Positions 1 through 8,206 of a DNA stretch of 64,000 bases are shown here, piece by piece (positions within the stretch are counted from its first letter, which is position 1; each line of letters opens with the position of its first letter). Below the pieces are notes generated by a model. The model ran no database searches and was not told the DNA's origin. It saw nothing but the letters and a program-made list of their open reading frames with translations. Origin of the DNA: CAYRQP01 sp964426545. Lineage in GTDB: Bacteria > Fermentibacterota > Fermentibacteria > Fermentibacterales > JCC-6. The DNA lies in the NCBI GenBank assembly GCA_964426545.1, contig CAYRQP010000003.1, forward strand, positions 62,001 to 126,000, given 5' to 3'. The position numbers were made by a program, and so were the translations under genes.

Positions 1-606
1 TGAAACGGTTTCAAACAATTCCGGAGATGGATAAAGATCTTTGGGAGCAAGAATGGTACAGTTCACGCCCATTTTGGCACACCCTATCATAAGGCTGTTT
101 GCCACATTGTTTCTTCCATCACCGGCGTAAACAAAGTTCAATTCGGAAAGCATACCGAAGTTTTCTTCAATGGTCATTAAATCTGCAAGAATCTGAGTGG
201 GATGAAACATGTCCGTTAGTCCGTTGTAAACCGGTACACCCGAATAATCGGCAAGCTTTTCTACTGTTTTGTGCTCGAAGCCCCTGAACATGATTGCGTC
301 GAACATTCTCCCCAATACTCTGGCCGTGTCTTCTATGCTCTCCTTCGAACCCAATTGAATATCGGAAGACGACAGGAATACCGGATGCCCCCCCTCTTCC
401 CCAAACGCTGTTTCGAAAGCACATCTTGTTCGTGTCGATCTTTTCTCGAATAGCATTGCAAGAGTCTTTCCCCTGAATCTCTGCCCAATCTGAAATGCTC
501 GTCTCTCTGACTTTACAAGATGAGCAACATCGATGAGATAGCGAATATCATCTGCAGAAAGGTCGAGTAGTGTAAGCAAATGTTTGCCTTTAAAATTAAT
601 TGCCAT
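1..606 (-). CDS. argF: Ornithine carbamoyltransferase, C-terminal part cut off by window edge
   Basis: This cytoplasmic enzyme transfers carbamoyl from carbamoyl phosphate to ornithine, giving citrulline in arginine synthesis (or the reverse in catabolism). The 202 visible codons hold the carbamoyl-phosphate motif STRTR followed by CAFE, the FRGF segment, and the HPTQILAD motif, all in the order seen in the family. The family is usually 300-330 residues, so about the last third lies outside the window. The start is set by ATG with an AAGGAGG ribosome site 5 bases upstream. The promoter region carries two palindromic repeats. No other arginine gene is visible, so anabolic and catabolic roles cannot be told apart. 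Confidence 0.95.
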   Translation of the reverse strand, partial: MAINFKGKHLLTLLDLSADDIRYLIDVAHLVKSERRAFQIGQRFRGKTLAMLFEKRSTRTRCAFETAFGEEGGHPVFLSSSDIQLGSKESIEDTARVLGRMFDAIMFRGFEHKTVEKLADYSGVPVYNGLTDMFHPTQILADLMTIEENFGMLSELNFVYAGDGRNNVANSLMIGCAKMGVNCTILAPKDLYPSPELFETVS

Positions 607-623
607 AAGGCCTCCTTACAATA

Positions 624-660
624 TATAGGGACATGATTTCATCGTGTCCCGTTGTTCTGT
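624..660. repeat. Dispersed palindromic repeat, GGGACATGA type
   Basis: The element has the arms GGGACATGA and TCGTGTCCC around a 5-base loop, followed by GTTGTTCTGT. A near copy lies at 37023-37060, and a reverse-oriented copy lies beside the assembly gap at 22111-22141. It sits between argF and the next gene. The copies indicate a mobile or REP-like intergenic family; no transposase is seen. Confidence 0.7.
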
Positions 661-675
661 ATTGCTGTTACTCAT

Positions 676-718
676 AGTACCATGACACTTAATTCTGCAA
701 ATTAAGTGTCACGGTACT
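676..718. repeat. Palindromic repeat, AATTAAGTGTC type
   Basis: Two 19-base arms (676-694 and 700-718) are reverse complements with one mismatch, around a 5-base loop. The arms contain AATTAAGTGTC followed by a GGTAC block. The same motif forms the long palindrome at the end of serS (36273-36348), and half of it precedes ogt. It lies downstream of the barrel-protein gene and could also act as a transcription terminator for it. Confidence 0.75.
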
Positions 719-738
719 TAGAATAGAAATTATTTCTG

Positions 739-1308
739 TTAGAAATTGTAGTAAACCCCACCAAGAATATGTTCCGAACCCCAGAAATCGAAACTCGTGT
801 AGTCGGTTTCTACTGCTACATAGTCTTTTGTTGCACTGATATATCTCATTCCTACTTCCGAGAAGAAAGCGATGTTCTCCATCCCCGGAATTACATAATC
901 GAATCGTAATACGGGATAGACAAGAATGCTCTTAACCAGTGGTTTGGCAATATTGTCATCTTCGCCGCTGCACTTGCTATAAAGTACGGATATTCCTGCG
1001 CTGCACACGGTATTAGCGGGATTCATTATTACATAATACCCGGAAGCACCAATAGTCCACATATTGAATGTATGGCCTATTCCGTCTTCATGTTCGGTAA
1101 TCTTATCATATCCGCCAAGCAACTCCACTCTGAGTTCTGGAATCAATGCAGTCCCGAGCCTGAGAAGAACAACTTCGTTTTCATCCAGCACAGATCCGTT
1201 GATGTCGACAGGAATTTCAAGCGGCTTTACGCCGAATGAGAAACCGAGTGATGCAAATACGCTTCCCGAAAGCACAAGAAGCATAAGCGGTATTAACAGT
1301 TTTTTCAC
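739..1308 (-). CDS. Small outer-membrane beta-barrel-like protein
   Basis: The 189-residue product starts with a clear Sec signal peptide (residues 1-19, cleavage likely after VFA). The rest alternates polar and hydrophobic residues as in small transmembrane barrels and ends in YYNF, the aromatic C-terminal residue typical of outer-membrane barrels. Specific family membership is not recognised, and no ligand-binding motif is visible. The ATG is preceded by AAGGGGG. The gene stands alone between two others on the same strand, with palindromic repeats behind it. Function is unknown; a structural or small-porin role is inference only. Confidence 0.7.
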   Translation of the reverse strand: MKKLLIPLMLLVLSGSVFASLGFSFGVKPLEIPVDINGSVLDENEVVLLRLGTALIPELRVELLGGYDKITEHEDGIGHTFNMWTIGASGYYVIMNPANTVCSAGISVLYSKCSGEDDNIAKPLVKSILVYPVLRFDYVIPGMENIAFFSEVGMRYISATKDYVAVETDYTSFDFWGSEHILGGVYYNF

Positions 1309-1377
1309 GATACCCCCTTAATAATCTGTGATTTACTACCCTGTCCCTAAGTTATAGAGAATATAGACAATTATCAG

Positions 1378-2220
1378 TTATTCTGCGATTGCCGCTTCCC
1401 ATAGAAGCAGCATTGCAAGGTCGGCTTTTTCAATACAGCAGAGTTTATCGGCAAGCAATATCAATCCTATGTCATTTCTTCCGTCCCGTCGTGCTATTAG
1501 AAAGAAAGTCTTGTGTTCCTGTCCTTCATCGACCCATCCGCACATGTCCCAGTCCGCTCCAACTTCGGATGCCTGACCATCCCCCACCTCCGGGTTTTCC
1601 ATGATCTCCACTACTGCCGGGATATCCATTCCTGAATGAATGATACTCAGTGCTAAAATAATATCACCAACCGAACTGACGGATTGCTCTGTTTCCGGTG
1701 CACCTTCCCACTCAAGTTGCACATCATGGAGTTCAGTGTCGGACATACCCCTTTCGACAACCCAAGCGGAGAGGGATTCAAGCCCGATTGTCCACATAGC
1801 CCGAGCTGCAGATTCGCGGCATCCGTGGAATGCCCACCAGAATTCGTCTGCAATAGTAATATCTCTTCCAACTACTGTATCCGGCGAGAGTTCACCGTTC
1901 TGCATAAGTTCTACTGCAAACGCCAGGAGAAAGATGTCGGGGTCATCAATCGAATACTGTCCACTGCCAATTTGGGCAAGCACTTCACCTGTAGTCAAGT
2001 TGATAACTCCTCCGCCAAAATCCGCACCATCCAGTTCACTTATGGAAGCGAGTGATATTGTAGCAGACCCTAAAACCGGCGCCGTAGTTCCGGAGAATAT
2101 GTCCGGGGATTCATCCACAAGCGTATCCGGGTTCTGTACAATTGAAGGAATCTGAGCAGGCATTAGCACCGGCAGACCCACACACATAACAAGCGACATC
2201 CCGATAATAGCAAAACTCAT
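1378..2220 (-). CDS. Exported class A beta-lactamase-fold protein lacking the catalytic serine
   Basis: The 280-residue protein has an N-terminal hydrophobic segment (about residues 1-22) and then a region whose pattern follows serine beta-lactamases/penicillin-binding enzymes: a strand with GGGVINLTTGEV, a long helix ending in NGELSPDTVV, an ESAARAMWTIGLESL helix where the SDN-type loop falls, and a late segment with GRNDIGLILLA. The SxxK motif expected at the start of the long helix is replaced by residues such as DDPDIF, and no serine-lysine pair is present. It therefore looks like a non-hydrolytic member, perhaps binding peptidoglycan or acting structurally. The family call rests on pattern likeness by eye. 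The start has GGAAG upstream. Confidence 0.5.
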   Translation of the reverse strand: MSFAIIGMSLVMCVGLPVLMPAQIPSIVQNPDTLVDESPDIFSGTTAPVLGSATISLASISELDGADFGGGVINLTTGEVLAQIGSGQYSIDDPDIFLLAFAVELMQNGELSPDTVVGRDITIADEFWWAFHGCRESAARAMWTIGLESLSAWVVERGMSDTELHDVQLEWEGAPETEQSVSSVGDIILALSIIHSGMDIPAVVEIMENPEVGDGQASEVGADWDMCGWVDEGQEHKTFFLIARRDGRNDIGLILLADKLCCIEKADLAMLLLWEAAIAE

Positions 2221-2317
2221 CTATCTTCCTTTCATGATTCCTCTCACTGCACAATCTTTTGTCTAGAAGTTCTTTAGAAGTGTATTTAATAATCTCTTCT
2301 GAATACTTTCGCAACAA

Positions 2318-2352
2318 AAAAGGGCGGAGCAGAAGCCCCGCCCTTTTGTTTA
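2318..2352 (-). terminator. Intrinsic terminator
   Basis: Read on the minus strand, a GC-rich stem (AAAGGGCGG pairing with CCGCCCTTT) closes a 10-base loop and runs into a T-tract. It lies just after the stop of the lipoprotein gene and ends the two-gene unit 3219-5687/2364-3173. The inverted symmetry with A-tracts means it could also work on the other strand. Confidence 0.85.
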
Positions 2353-2363
2353 TCAGCTCTCTA

Positions 2364-3173
2364 TTATAAACTTGATGCTTCCGTAAATAGATAAAGTCCG
2401 TTAATAGGTTGCCAGTCGTAGTAGAATTCTATGCCGTGCGAGGCAGACTGGTCCGGATGAACAGGCGTTGACTTGATGTACATCTTAACGAAATATCCGT
2501 CATAGAGTTCACAGATAAATATGTCACCTGCTGCTGCATACCCATGATTCCACGAAGAGTCGGAAGGGGAAGGATAGGCATAACTCACGAGTTCGGCCCA
2601 TATATCGGTATGATAACCGTTTCCGAATGTGCCGTAATCTCCGGAATAAAGCCAAGTGTCATGTCCAGCGCCGCCGTCATAGCAGTAAACATCGAAGTCG
2701 GTGGAAGAAGTAACATACCTGTATTCTCCGCCGGTGGAACCAAACCTAAAGCCGGAGTAAGCTGATGTAGGTGCATGGTTGTCCCAAATTGTGTAAGTCG
2801 CTTGGATGAAATTAGGCATCGTTGCTTCTTCATTAGAGTTATCCGAAGAAGTGTTCTCCCCTTCATATGCCGTTACAACATATTTACCTGCACAAGGGGC
2901 TTCATGGATACAACTTGTATTGGAAGTCGTATCTACTGTTTCCCAACCTCCTGTACCGTTCGACTTGAACCATACATAATATCCATCGATTTCTTCGCTT
3001 GTGACAGGATCCCATGAAAGGTAGATAGTTCTTCCCGACGATTCAGATTCATCTATTGTGAGCCCTGTAACAACAGGGAGTGTTCCCGTATCAGGTCCAG
3101 CCGGATCATCACCGACGCACCCGGTCATCAGGAAAACAGCACTGATCAGTGCAAACAACAAAAACTTTTTCAT
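2364..3173 (-). CDS. Lipoprotein with a fibronectin type III-like domain
   Basis: The 269-residue product begins MKKFLLFALISAVF and has a lipobox-like LMTGC with Cys19 as the likely lipidated residue. Residues about 33-110 resemble a fibronectin type III domain (VTGLTI, a conserved W in YLSWDP, then DGYYVWF). The rest is rich in aromatic and glycine residues and probably forms a second beta-sandwich; it is not recognised. This start was chosen over an upstream in-frame start because AAAGGAGG lies 5 bases before it and the signal peptide then begins properly. It probably shares a transcript with the large repeat protein upstream and is followed by a terminator. An envelope-anchored binding role is inference. 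Confidence 0.75.
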   Translation of the reverse strand: MKKFLLFALISAVFLMTGCVGDDPAGPDTGTLPVVTGLTIDESESSGRTIYLSWDPVTSEEIDGYYVWFKSNGTGGWETVDTTSNTSCIHEAPCAGKYVVTAYEGENTSSDNSNEEATMPNFIQATYTIWDNHAPTSAYSGFRFGSTGGEYRYVTSSTDFDVYCYDGGAGHDTWLYSGDYGTFGNGYHTDIWAELVSYAYPSPSDSSWNHGYAAAGDIFICELYDGYFVKMYIKSTPVHPDQSASHGIEFYYDWQPINGLYLFTEASSL

Positions 3174-3218
3174 TTTTCCTCCTTTTGTTTTTATTACATA
3201 ATTCATAATATCATAAGT

Positions 3219-5687
3219 TTATTGGGCACCATCGTCAATTTCAATAATATCTATATTCTCAGGGGGATATTCAAGTTCCACAAGTGCCTTCTCTGCTGCA
3301 GACCTTACATCAAGAAATGGATCTTCTGTAAGTATGAGAAGTGTCTCTTCTGCCGTTATGTCTCCTATTTTGCCCAGCGATACACCAACCTGCCGCCTGA
3401 CTCTTTCATGGGGGCTTTCTGCAAACGGAATAATCATCGGTATAGACTCAGAGTATCCTATCAGTCCTATTGCCTTGATTACGCCTGATATTCTTCCCGC
3501 AGATGCCGTGTCAGGCAGCGATGTAAGAAGTTCTTCGAGCGGTATTCTTGCACGCTCATCTTCTAGTTTTCCTAAAAAATATACAGTATTGCCAAGCTCT
3601 CTGCTTGAAATGCTGTCCTGTTCTTCGATATACCTGAGCAGAAGTTCAATTGCATCGTCTATATTCTCTTCGAATGATTTTTCAATTGCCCGCATGGCAA
3701 GTCCGCTGAGAGTACCCATGTGATTTTCAATAATGTATTCGACAGCCTCCAACCCTCTAGATGCAAGTTCTTCCCTGTGAGCCGTTACCCTGTCAACATT
3801 CGGACCAACTCCCCAGTCGGAAGCAACCGTGAAGAGAGAGTCGAGTTCCAGTGTTTCGGGGGAACCGACCGGATCCTGCGGATTCAGTCCGGCTTCTGTA
3901 ATCATAGCCATGTCTATGCCTACACCGTACTCTCCGTTCACCCATCTCGAGGAATCCGCTCCGGATCCGAGATAAACATCCACATCCGCCATGTCTAAAA
4001 ACACGCCTATTCCTGCAGACCCTCGTCTCCATTGTACTTCGCCCTGTCCTGAATTACGGACTGCATAAGTGTCCCTACCCGAAACATCTATAAAGATGCA
4101 CGCTGAATTAGTCAGGGAAAGTGCCTGCCCACCGTCGGAGCAGTACCAGTCATTGCCACCGCCGTCGAGAAGGAACCCGGTTGAAAGGTCGTGGGCCGAA
4201 CCCTGAGCGGGTCCATTCCGGGAAAAATAACTATCGTCGCCGTTGCCGTCCCACAGACAACCTGATGCAAGATGTATCCCTGATCCCTGGCTGTATTGAG
4301 CAGCGTTATATGTATCCTGTCCTTCTTCATCGTAAAGCATGCCGAGTCCGTAGTAATAAGCGGATCCCTGCCCAAAGACCCCTGCCCTGTATGTATCATT
4401 ACCGTTCTCAAAATCCGCAAGCAATCCTATTCCTCCCGCGATAAGAGGACGAAGCCCCATGGCGAATCCCTGCGACATTGACTGATTGTCATCGGGGAGG
4501 AGTGGTTCGTGCGGATACCTGAATCCTGCAAGATAACAGTCGTGTCCGGAAAAATCTGCAAGTATGCCTTCTCCGAGCGGACCGCCGAAACCCTGCGCAA
4601 ACTGTGAAGCCCGCCTAATATCGTCGCCTTCTGCATCCAGGAGGATTCCATTGCCCATACATCCCGCTCCCTGGCTGAATGCATCTGCTTCATAGACGTC
4701 ATTCCCTGCTGCATCTACAAGGAAACCATCTCCCATAATTCCTGCGCCCTGCGTGAAGTTGCCCCCTTCATAAATATCATTACCTGCAAGGTCTATCACT
4801 CCGCCAATTCCCATTATACCACACCCCTGTGAAACGGGTTTTGATGATGTGTATCGGTCGTCGCCATTGAGGTCGATAATTACTGAAACACATCCATCAA
4901 TAGAACCGATGGTTCCTCCGAGTCCGTTTCCGTAATAATCATTCCCACCCTGATCTACTATCAGTTCAAATGGACATTCTTCTGTATATGTGTTTGGCCC
5001 TTCTCCGCCTATTACCCAGCGGACCGGTCCGTCGAAACAGAAAGATACTGTCGTACCTGTAACTCCGGGTAGTGTTACCGGCATCTCATTCGGCCATTCC
5101 CTGCCAGAAAGCAGCGATGATAACTCTGTAAGTTCTATAACATCAATTCTCTTCGGTTGAGTCCATTTTTCGAATAATTGTACTGCTTCATCTTCATTCT
5201 GTTCGAATGTGTCAGGAAATACAATCCCGAATTCTGTAAGATACTCCTCCCAATCAAGCGTATTCTCTTTGCTAAGCCATATATCCGGTATGACTGCAAG
5301 AAGCATGTTCAGAGTATCCTGTGGAATTCTCGAAAGATTCTCCTGATATAAGAGTTCTGCTTCTTCCAGGATTTCTATTATTCTGCTAAAAGGTTCTTTG
5401 TTTTCTTCGTCTGTTTCTGTTTCTCCGAAAGCAGCAGTTTCTGCTAAATATTCTTCTAGTATGAGGGGAATATCCATGAGATTCTGAATTGCCCTGATTA
5501 CTGTACTGTCTGCAAAGTGAACTCCTGTTGCCCAGTGCCTGTCGAAATCGAGTTGTGCAGGAGTAAGATTAAGCGTGTCGAGTGCTTCCGCCAAAGCACT
5601 GTCGAATCCTGCAGGCATTCCGTTACCCGGCTGGAATCCTTCGGTAGGGGCTGCTGAAAGTATCATACACAATAACTGAGTTAACAT
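3219..5687 (-). CDS. Large exported protein with GND-type tandem repeats and C-terminal HEAT repeats
   Basis: The 822-residue protein has a short signal sequence (residues 1-13 or so), an acidic helical N-terminal region to about residue 190, then eleven to twelve tandem repeats (about residues 247-580). The repeat unit is 26-30 residues, with one of about 47: a [GD]-[ND]-D-x-Y turn, a variable strand, SQG or AQG, a glycine-rich stretch, and a hydrophobic strand ending in D. This suggests a stacked beta-solenoid with aligned Asp/Asn turns, possibly binding metal. Residues about 645-805 form HEAT-like helical repeats (ERVRRQVGVSLGKIGD and DVRSAAEKALVELE). The start is ATG with AGAAGGG upstream. 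No enzyme motif is seen; family and function are not recognised. Confidence 0.7.
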   Translation of the reverse strand: MLTQLLCMILSAAPTEGFQPGNGMPAGFDSALAEALDTLNLTPAQLDFDRHWATGVHFADSTVIRAIQNLMDIPLILEEYLAETAAFGETETDEENKEPFSRIIEILEEAELLYQENLSRIPQDTLNMLLAVIPDIWLSKENTLDWEEYLTEFGIVFPDTFEQNEDEAVQLFEKWTQPKRIDVIELTELSSLLSGREWPNEMPVTLPGVTGTTVSFCFDGPVRWVIGGEGPNTYTEECPFELIVDQGGNDYYGNGLGGTIGSIDGCVSVIIDLNGDDRYTSSKPVSQGCGIMGIGGVIDLAGNDIYEGGNFTQGAGIMGDGFLVDAAGNDVYEADAFSQGAGCMGNGILLDAEGDDIRRASQFAQGFGGPLGEGILADFSGHDCYLAGFRYPHEPLLPDDNQSMSQGFAMGLRPLIAGGIGLLADFENGNDTYRAGVFGQGSAYYYGLGMLYDEEGQDTYNAAQYSQGSGIHLASGCLWDGNGDDSYFSRNGPAQGSAHDLSTGFLLDGGGNDWYCSDGGQALSLTNSACIFIDVSGRDTYAVRNSGQGEVQWRRGSAGIGVFLDMADVDVYLGSGADSSRWVNGEYGVGIDMAMITEAGLNPQDPVGSPETLELDSLFTVASDWGVGPNVDRVTAHREELASRGLEAVEYIIENHMGTLSGLAMRAIEKSFEENIDDAIELLLRYIEEQDSISSRELGNTVYFLGKLEDERARIPLEELLTSLPDTASAGRISGVIKAIGLIGYSESIPMIIPFAESPHERVRRQVGVSLGKIGDITAEETLLILTEDPFLDVRSAAEKALVELEYPPENIDIIEIDDGAQ

Positions 5688-5779
5688 CTTTCCCTTCTGA
5701 ATGATAATCGTCAATATCTTTTGTTAGAGAATAATCTACAACCTTTTCTTTGTCCATCAAACATATCATCCAAATACAG

Positions 5780-5808
5780 TTGACTCGCTTCTGTTTCTTA
5801 TGTAGCAT
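5780..5808 (+). promoter_or_regulatory. Putative sigma-70 promoter of the thi operon
   Basis: TTGACT and TAGCAT are spaced by 17 bases. Transcription would begin near 5815, directly at the 5' end of the TPP aptamer, which supports the call. The -10 matches the consensus at 4 of 6 positions. Confidence 0.55.
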
Positions 5809-5810
5809 AA

Positions 5811-5896
5811 ACACCTGATTGGGGGTGGCCCGGAAATACCGGACCTGAGATTAGACCCCTTGAACTTGACCCGAGTAATGTCGGCGGAAGGAAATT
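5811..5896 (+). promoter_or_regulatory. TPP riboswitch (THI element)
   Basis: The conserved core of the thiamine pyrophosphate aptamer is present in order: GGGGTG, a P3 stem-loop, CTGAGA at 5845-5850, ACCCCTTGAAC, then GACCCGAGTAATG and a closing GGCGGAAGGAAAT. The ribosome site GGAG of thi4 lies only a few bases after the aptamer, and no terminator hairpin with a T-tract intervenes. Control is therefore likely at translation, with TPP binding hiding the ribosome site. It governs thi4-thiM-thiE. Confidence 0.93.
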
Positions 5897-5907
5897 GGAG
5901 AATTCCC

Positions 5908-6699
5908 ATGAAAAGACTTGATGATGTGGAGATCACGCGGGCTATTGTAGATACCTATATGTCCGGTCTTCTTGATAATCTGGAACTGGATGTGGCTATT
6001 GCAGGAGGTGGCCCTGCCGGCTTAACAGCGGCGCGGGACCTCGCTTTGAGGGGTTACAAGGTAGCCCTGTTTGATCGAAAACTCTCTACCGGCGGCGGTA
6101 TGTGGGGCGGTGGTATGGGCTTCAATATCATTGTAGTCCAGGAAGAAGGAAAAGTAATCCTCGAAGAACTTGGTGTACACTGCTCGGAATATTCCCCGGG
6201 GTATTATACAGCAAGTTCGGTTGAATCGATAGCGACACTTGTGGCGGAGGCTTGCAGGGCAGGTGTTACGATTTATAATCTCTTCTCGGTCGAAGATGTG
6301 ATGATAAATAAAGGGAGAATCTGCGGTGTTGTAGTAACATCCAGTCCCATCGAAATTGCGGAGCTTCATGTCGACCCGGTCTGCATTTCTGCAAAGTACG
6401 TCATAGAAGCTACCGGACATCCGCTTGAAGTACTACATAAAGTCGTGAAAAAAACGGACATAAAGCTCGCTACACCCTCCGGTGGTATAGAAGGCGAGCG
6501 CTCGATGAATGCGGATCTTGGAGAAAAGGCCCTTGCGGAGAATACTATAGAAATAGCCCCCGGACTATTTGTTACCGGTATGGCTGCAAATGCCGCTATG
6601 GGTTCTCATAGAATGGGTCCTGTATTCGGGGGGATGCTGCTTTCTGGAAGACTTGCCGCTGAGAAAATTCACCGTACATTAATTAGTGACAGTCACTAA
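5908..6699 (+). CDS. thi4: Thi4-family thiazole synthase, sulfide-dependent type
   Basis: The 263-residue enzyme builds the ADP-thiazole precursor of thiamine from NAD and glycine. It has the dinucleotide-binding GGGPAG loop (about residues 33-38), the glycine-rich GGGMWGGGM segment, an ATGHP motif and a C-terminal GPVFGGML region. At the place where yeast Thi4 has its sulfur-donating cysteine, this protein has His154 in the stretch LHVDP. In methanogen Thi4 that position is also histidine and the enzyme uses free sulfide catalytically, so the same is inferred here. The start used (GGAG 7 bases upstream) lies past the riboswitch; an upstream in-frame start would sit inside the aptamer. First gene of the operon. 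Confidence 0.92.
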   Translation: MKRLDDVEITRAIVDTYMSGLLDNLELDVAIAGGGPAGLTAARDLALRGYKVALFDRKLSTGGGMWGGGMGFNIIVVQEEGKVILEELGVHCSEYSPGYYTASSVESIATLVAEACRAGVTIYNLFSVEDVMINKGRICGVVVTSSPIEIAELHVDPVCISAKYVIEATGHPLEVLHKVVKKTDIKLATPSGGIEGERSMNADLGEKALAENTIEIAPGLFVTGMAANAAMGSHRMGPVFGGMLLSGRLAAEKIHRTLISDSH

Positions 6700-6715
6700 T
6701 TTATTTGGTAATAAT

Positions 6716-7519
6716 ATGATGCCCAAAGAAGTAGTGATTTGCGGACTTGAAAAAGTTCGGAAAAAGAAGCCAATGATTCATCATATCACCAATACGGTTG
6801 TGATGAATTTCACGGCAAATGTAACTTTATGCCTTGGCGCTGCTCCTGTTATGGCTCCCTGCATTAAGGAATCCTTTGAAATGGTGCGTTTTGCGGGGGC
6901 ACTACTTCTTAATATAGGTACTCTTAATCGCAAACTTATAGAAAGTATGATAAAAGCCGGCAGGATAGCAAATGCCATGAACATACCTATTATCTTCGAT
7001 CCTGTTGGTGTCGGCGCTACCGCCCTTCGAACAGATTCCGCTAAAACTATTCTGAATGAACTTGACATTGCTATCATTCGGGGAAATGCTGGTGAAATAC
7101 TTTCCCTTATGGGTGCAGAAGGAAAAGTCCGCGGGGTAGATTCTATGGCTTCAATCGAAAACAGAATTGATGCGGTCTCTTCTTATGCACTTGAAACCAA
7201 TCGCATAATAGCCGTTACCGGTGTGTCAGACATAATCACCGATGGAAAACGGACGGTAAAGGTTGACAACGGACACTCAATGATGGGAAAGGTGACGGGA
7301 ACGGGCTGTGCCGCCACTACTTCTGTTGCTTGTTTTGCAGGCGCTGTTGATGATTTCTTCGATGCAGCCCTGGGGGGTATCATTGCTCTCGGCATTGCAG
7401 GAGAGGATGCAGCTGAACTATGCAGCGGTCCGGGTACCTTTGTCCCGCATTTTCTAGATTCTCTTGCAAACCTCAACAGTTCCATCATTGAGAAAAGAAC
7501 AGAAGCGGAAATCCTGTAG
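6716..7519 (+). CDS. thiM: Hydroxyethylthiazole kinase
   Basis: ThiM phosphorylates 4-methyl-5-hydroxyethylthiazole, a salvage step of thiamine synthesis. The protein begins near KPMIHHITNTVVMN, the usual N-terminal substrate loop, has IIFDPVGVGAT and ends its core with KVTGTGCAATT, the ribokinase-like anion hole with the catalytic-site Cys. Length (about 267 residues) is normal. Two adjacent ATG codons (6716 and 6719) are possible, neither with a strong ribosome site; a GTG at 6686 would overlap thi4. The stop overlaps the thiE start by one base (TAGTG), indicating translational coupling. Confidence 0.92.
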   Translation: MMPKEVVICGLEKVRKKKPMIHHITNTVVMNFTANVTLCLGAAPVMAPCIKESFEMVRFAGALLLNIGTLNRKLIESMIKAGRIANAMNIPIIFDPVGVGATALRTDSAKTILNELDIAIIRGNAGEILSLMGAEGKVRGVDSMASIENRIDAVSSYALETNRIIAVTGVSDIITDGKRTVKVDNGHSMMGKVTGTGCAATTSVACFAGAVDDFFDAALGGIIALGIAGEDAAELCSGPGTFVPHFLDSLANLNSSIIEKRTEAEIL

Positions 7520-8154
7520 TGAATCCTGATTTGCTTGCTCTTTATCTCGTGACCGATCCTGTTCTCTGTGGGGAACGGGGAGTCATAGAAACCTGCAGGC
7601 AGGCTCTCGAAGCCGGTGTGAAGATAATACAACTCCGTGACAAAACAGCAATCGATAAAGAACTTCTCAAAACAGCAATCCAACTTAAAAAACTCTGTTC
7701 AAAATATGATGCTCTGTTTATTGTAAATGACAACGTCACCATCGCAATAGAGTCAAAGGCTGGTGGCGTCCATCTGGGGCAGGATGATATGTCCTGCGGA
7801 GAAGCAAGAGAACTGTTGGGGGAAAAGGCAGTTATCGGCGTCTCGGTACGAACCCCCGAAGAAGCTGTTAAAGCATGGAAAGACAGCGCCGATTACATTG
7901 CTGCAAATATGATTTTCCGGACTGACACGAAAACGGATATTGCCAGACCGCCACTGGGACTGGACAGTATAGCTATATTGAAGGCTGCAACCCCCCTCCC
8001 CCTTATAGCCATAGGCGGCATAAACGCTTCCAATGCAGATATTGTTCGCCTTGCCGGTGCAGACGGCATAGCTGTAGTCTCCGCCATCATGGCAGCGACT
8101 GATGTCCATACCGCTGTCTGTAATTTAAAAGAGGGACACCACCGGGCTAAATAA
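7519..8154 (+). CDS. thiE: Thiamine phosphate synthase
   Basis: ThiE joins hydroxymethylpyrimidine diphosphate with thiazole phosphate to give thiamine phosphate. The 211-residue TIM barrel shows IQLRDK, FIVNDN, GVHLGQDD, IGVSVRTPEEA, the DYIAANMIFRT pyrophosphate region and PLIAIGGI. It starts with GTG coupled to thiM. The final residues (KEGHHRAK) are encoded by a GAGGGACACC sequence that belongs to the dispersed repeat family, so the repeat appears to have supplied the stop. Pyrimidine-branch genes (thiC, thiD) are not in the window. Confidence 0.93.
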   Translation: MNPDLLALYLVTDPVLCGERGVIETCRQALEAGVKIIQLRDKTAIDKELLKTAIQLKKLCSKYDALFIVNDNVTIAIESKAGGVHLGQDDMSCGEARELLGEKAVIGVSVRTPEEAVKAWKDSADYIAANMIFRTDTKTDIARPPLGLDSIAILKAATPLPLIAIGGINASNADIVRLAGADGIAVVSAIMAATDVHTAVCNLKEGHHRAK

Positions 8155-8200
8155 AAAGAGGGACAGTCCCTCTTAATTTTGGGGGTAGAGGTGTCCCTAC
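8127..8200. repeat. GAGGGACA-type repeat cluster at the end of thiE
   Basis: AAAAGAGGGACA occurs twice (from 8127 and from 8154), followed by the inverted GTCCCTCTT and by GGTGTCCCTAC. The motifs match the GGGACAC core of the palindromes elsewhere in the window. The cluster includes the last codons of thiE. Confidence 0.55.
8156..8180 (+). terminator. Intrinsic terminator of the thi operon
   Basis: AAGAGGG and CCCTCTT pair around the loop ACAGT, followed by AATTTT. It starts two bases after the thiE stop codon and is built from the dispersed repeat sequence. The short T-tract makes efficiency uncertain. Confidence 0.6.
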
Positions 8201-8206
8201 TTTATT

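Noticed and set aside
5860..5907. Earlier in-frame start for thi4
   Set aside because: It lies inside the TPP aptamer core and has no ribosome site; the start at 5908 has GGAG and matches the family's N-terminus.
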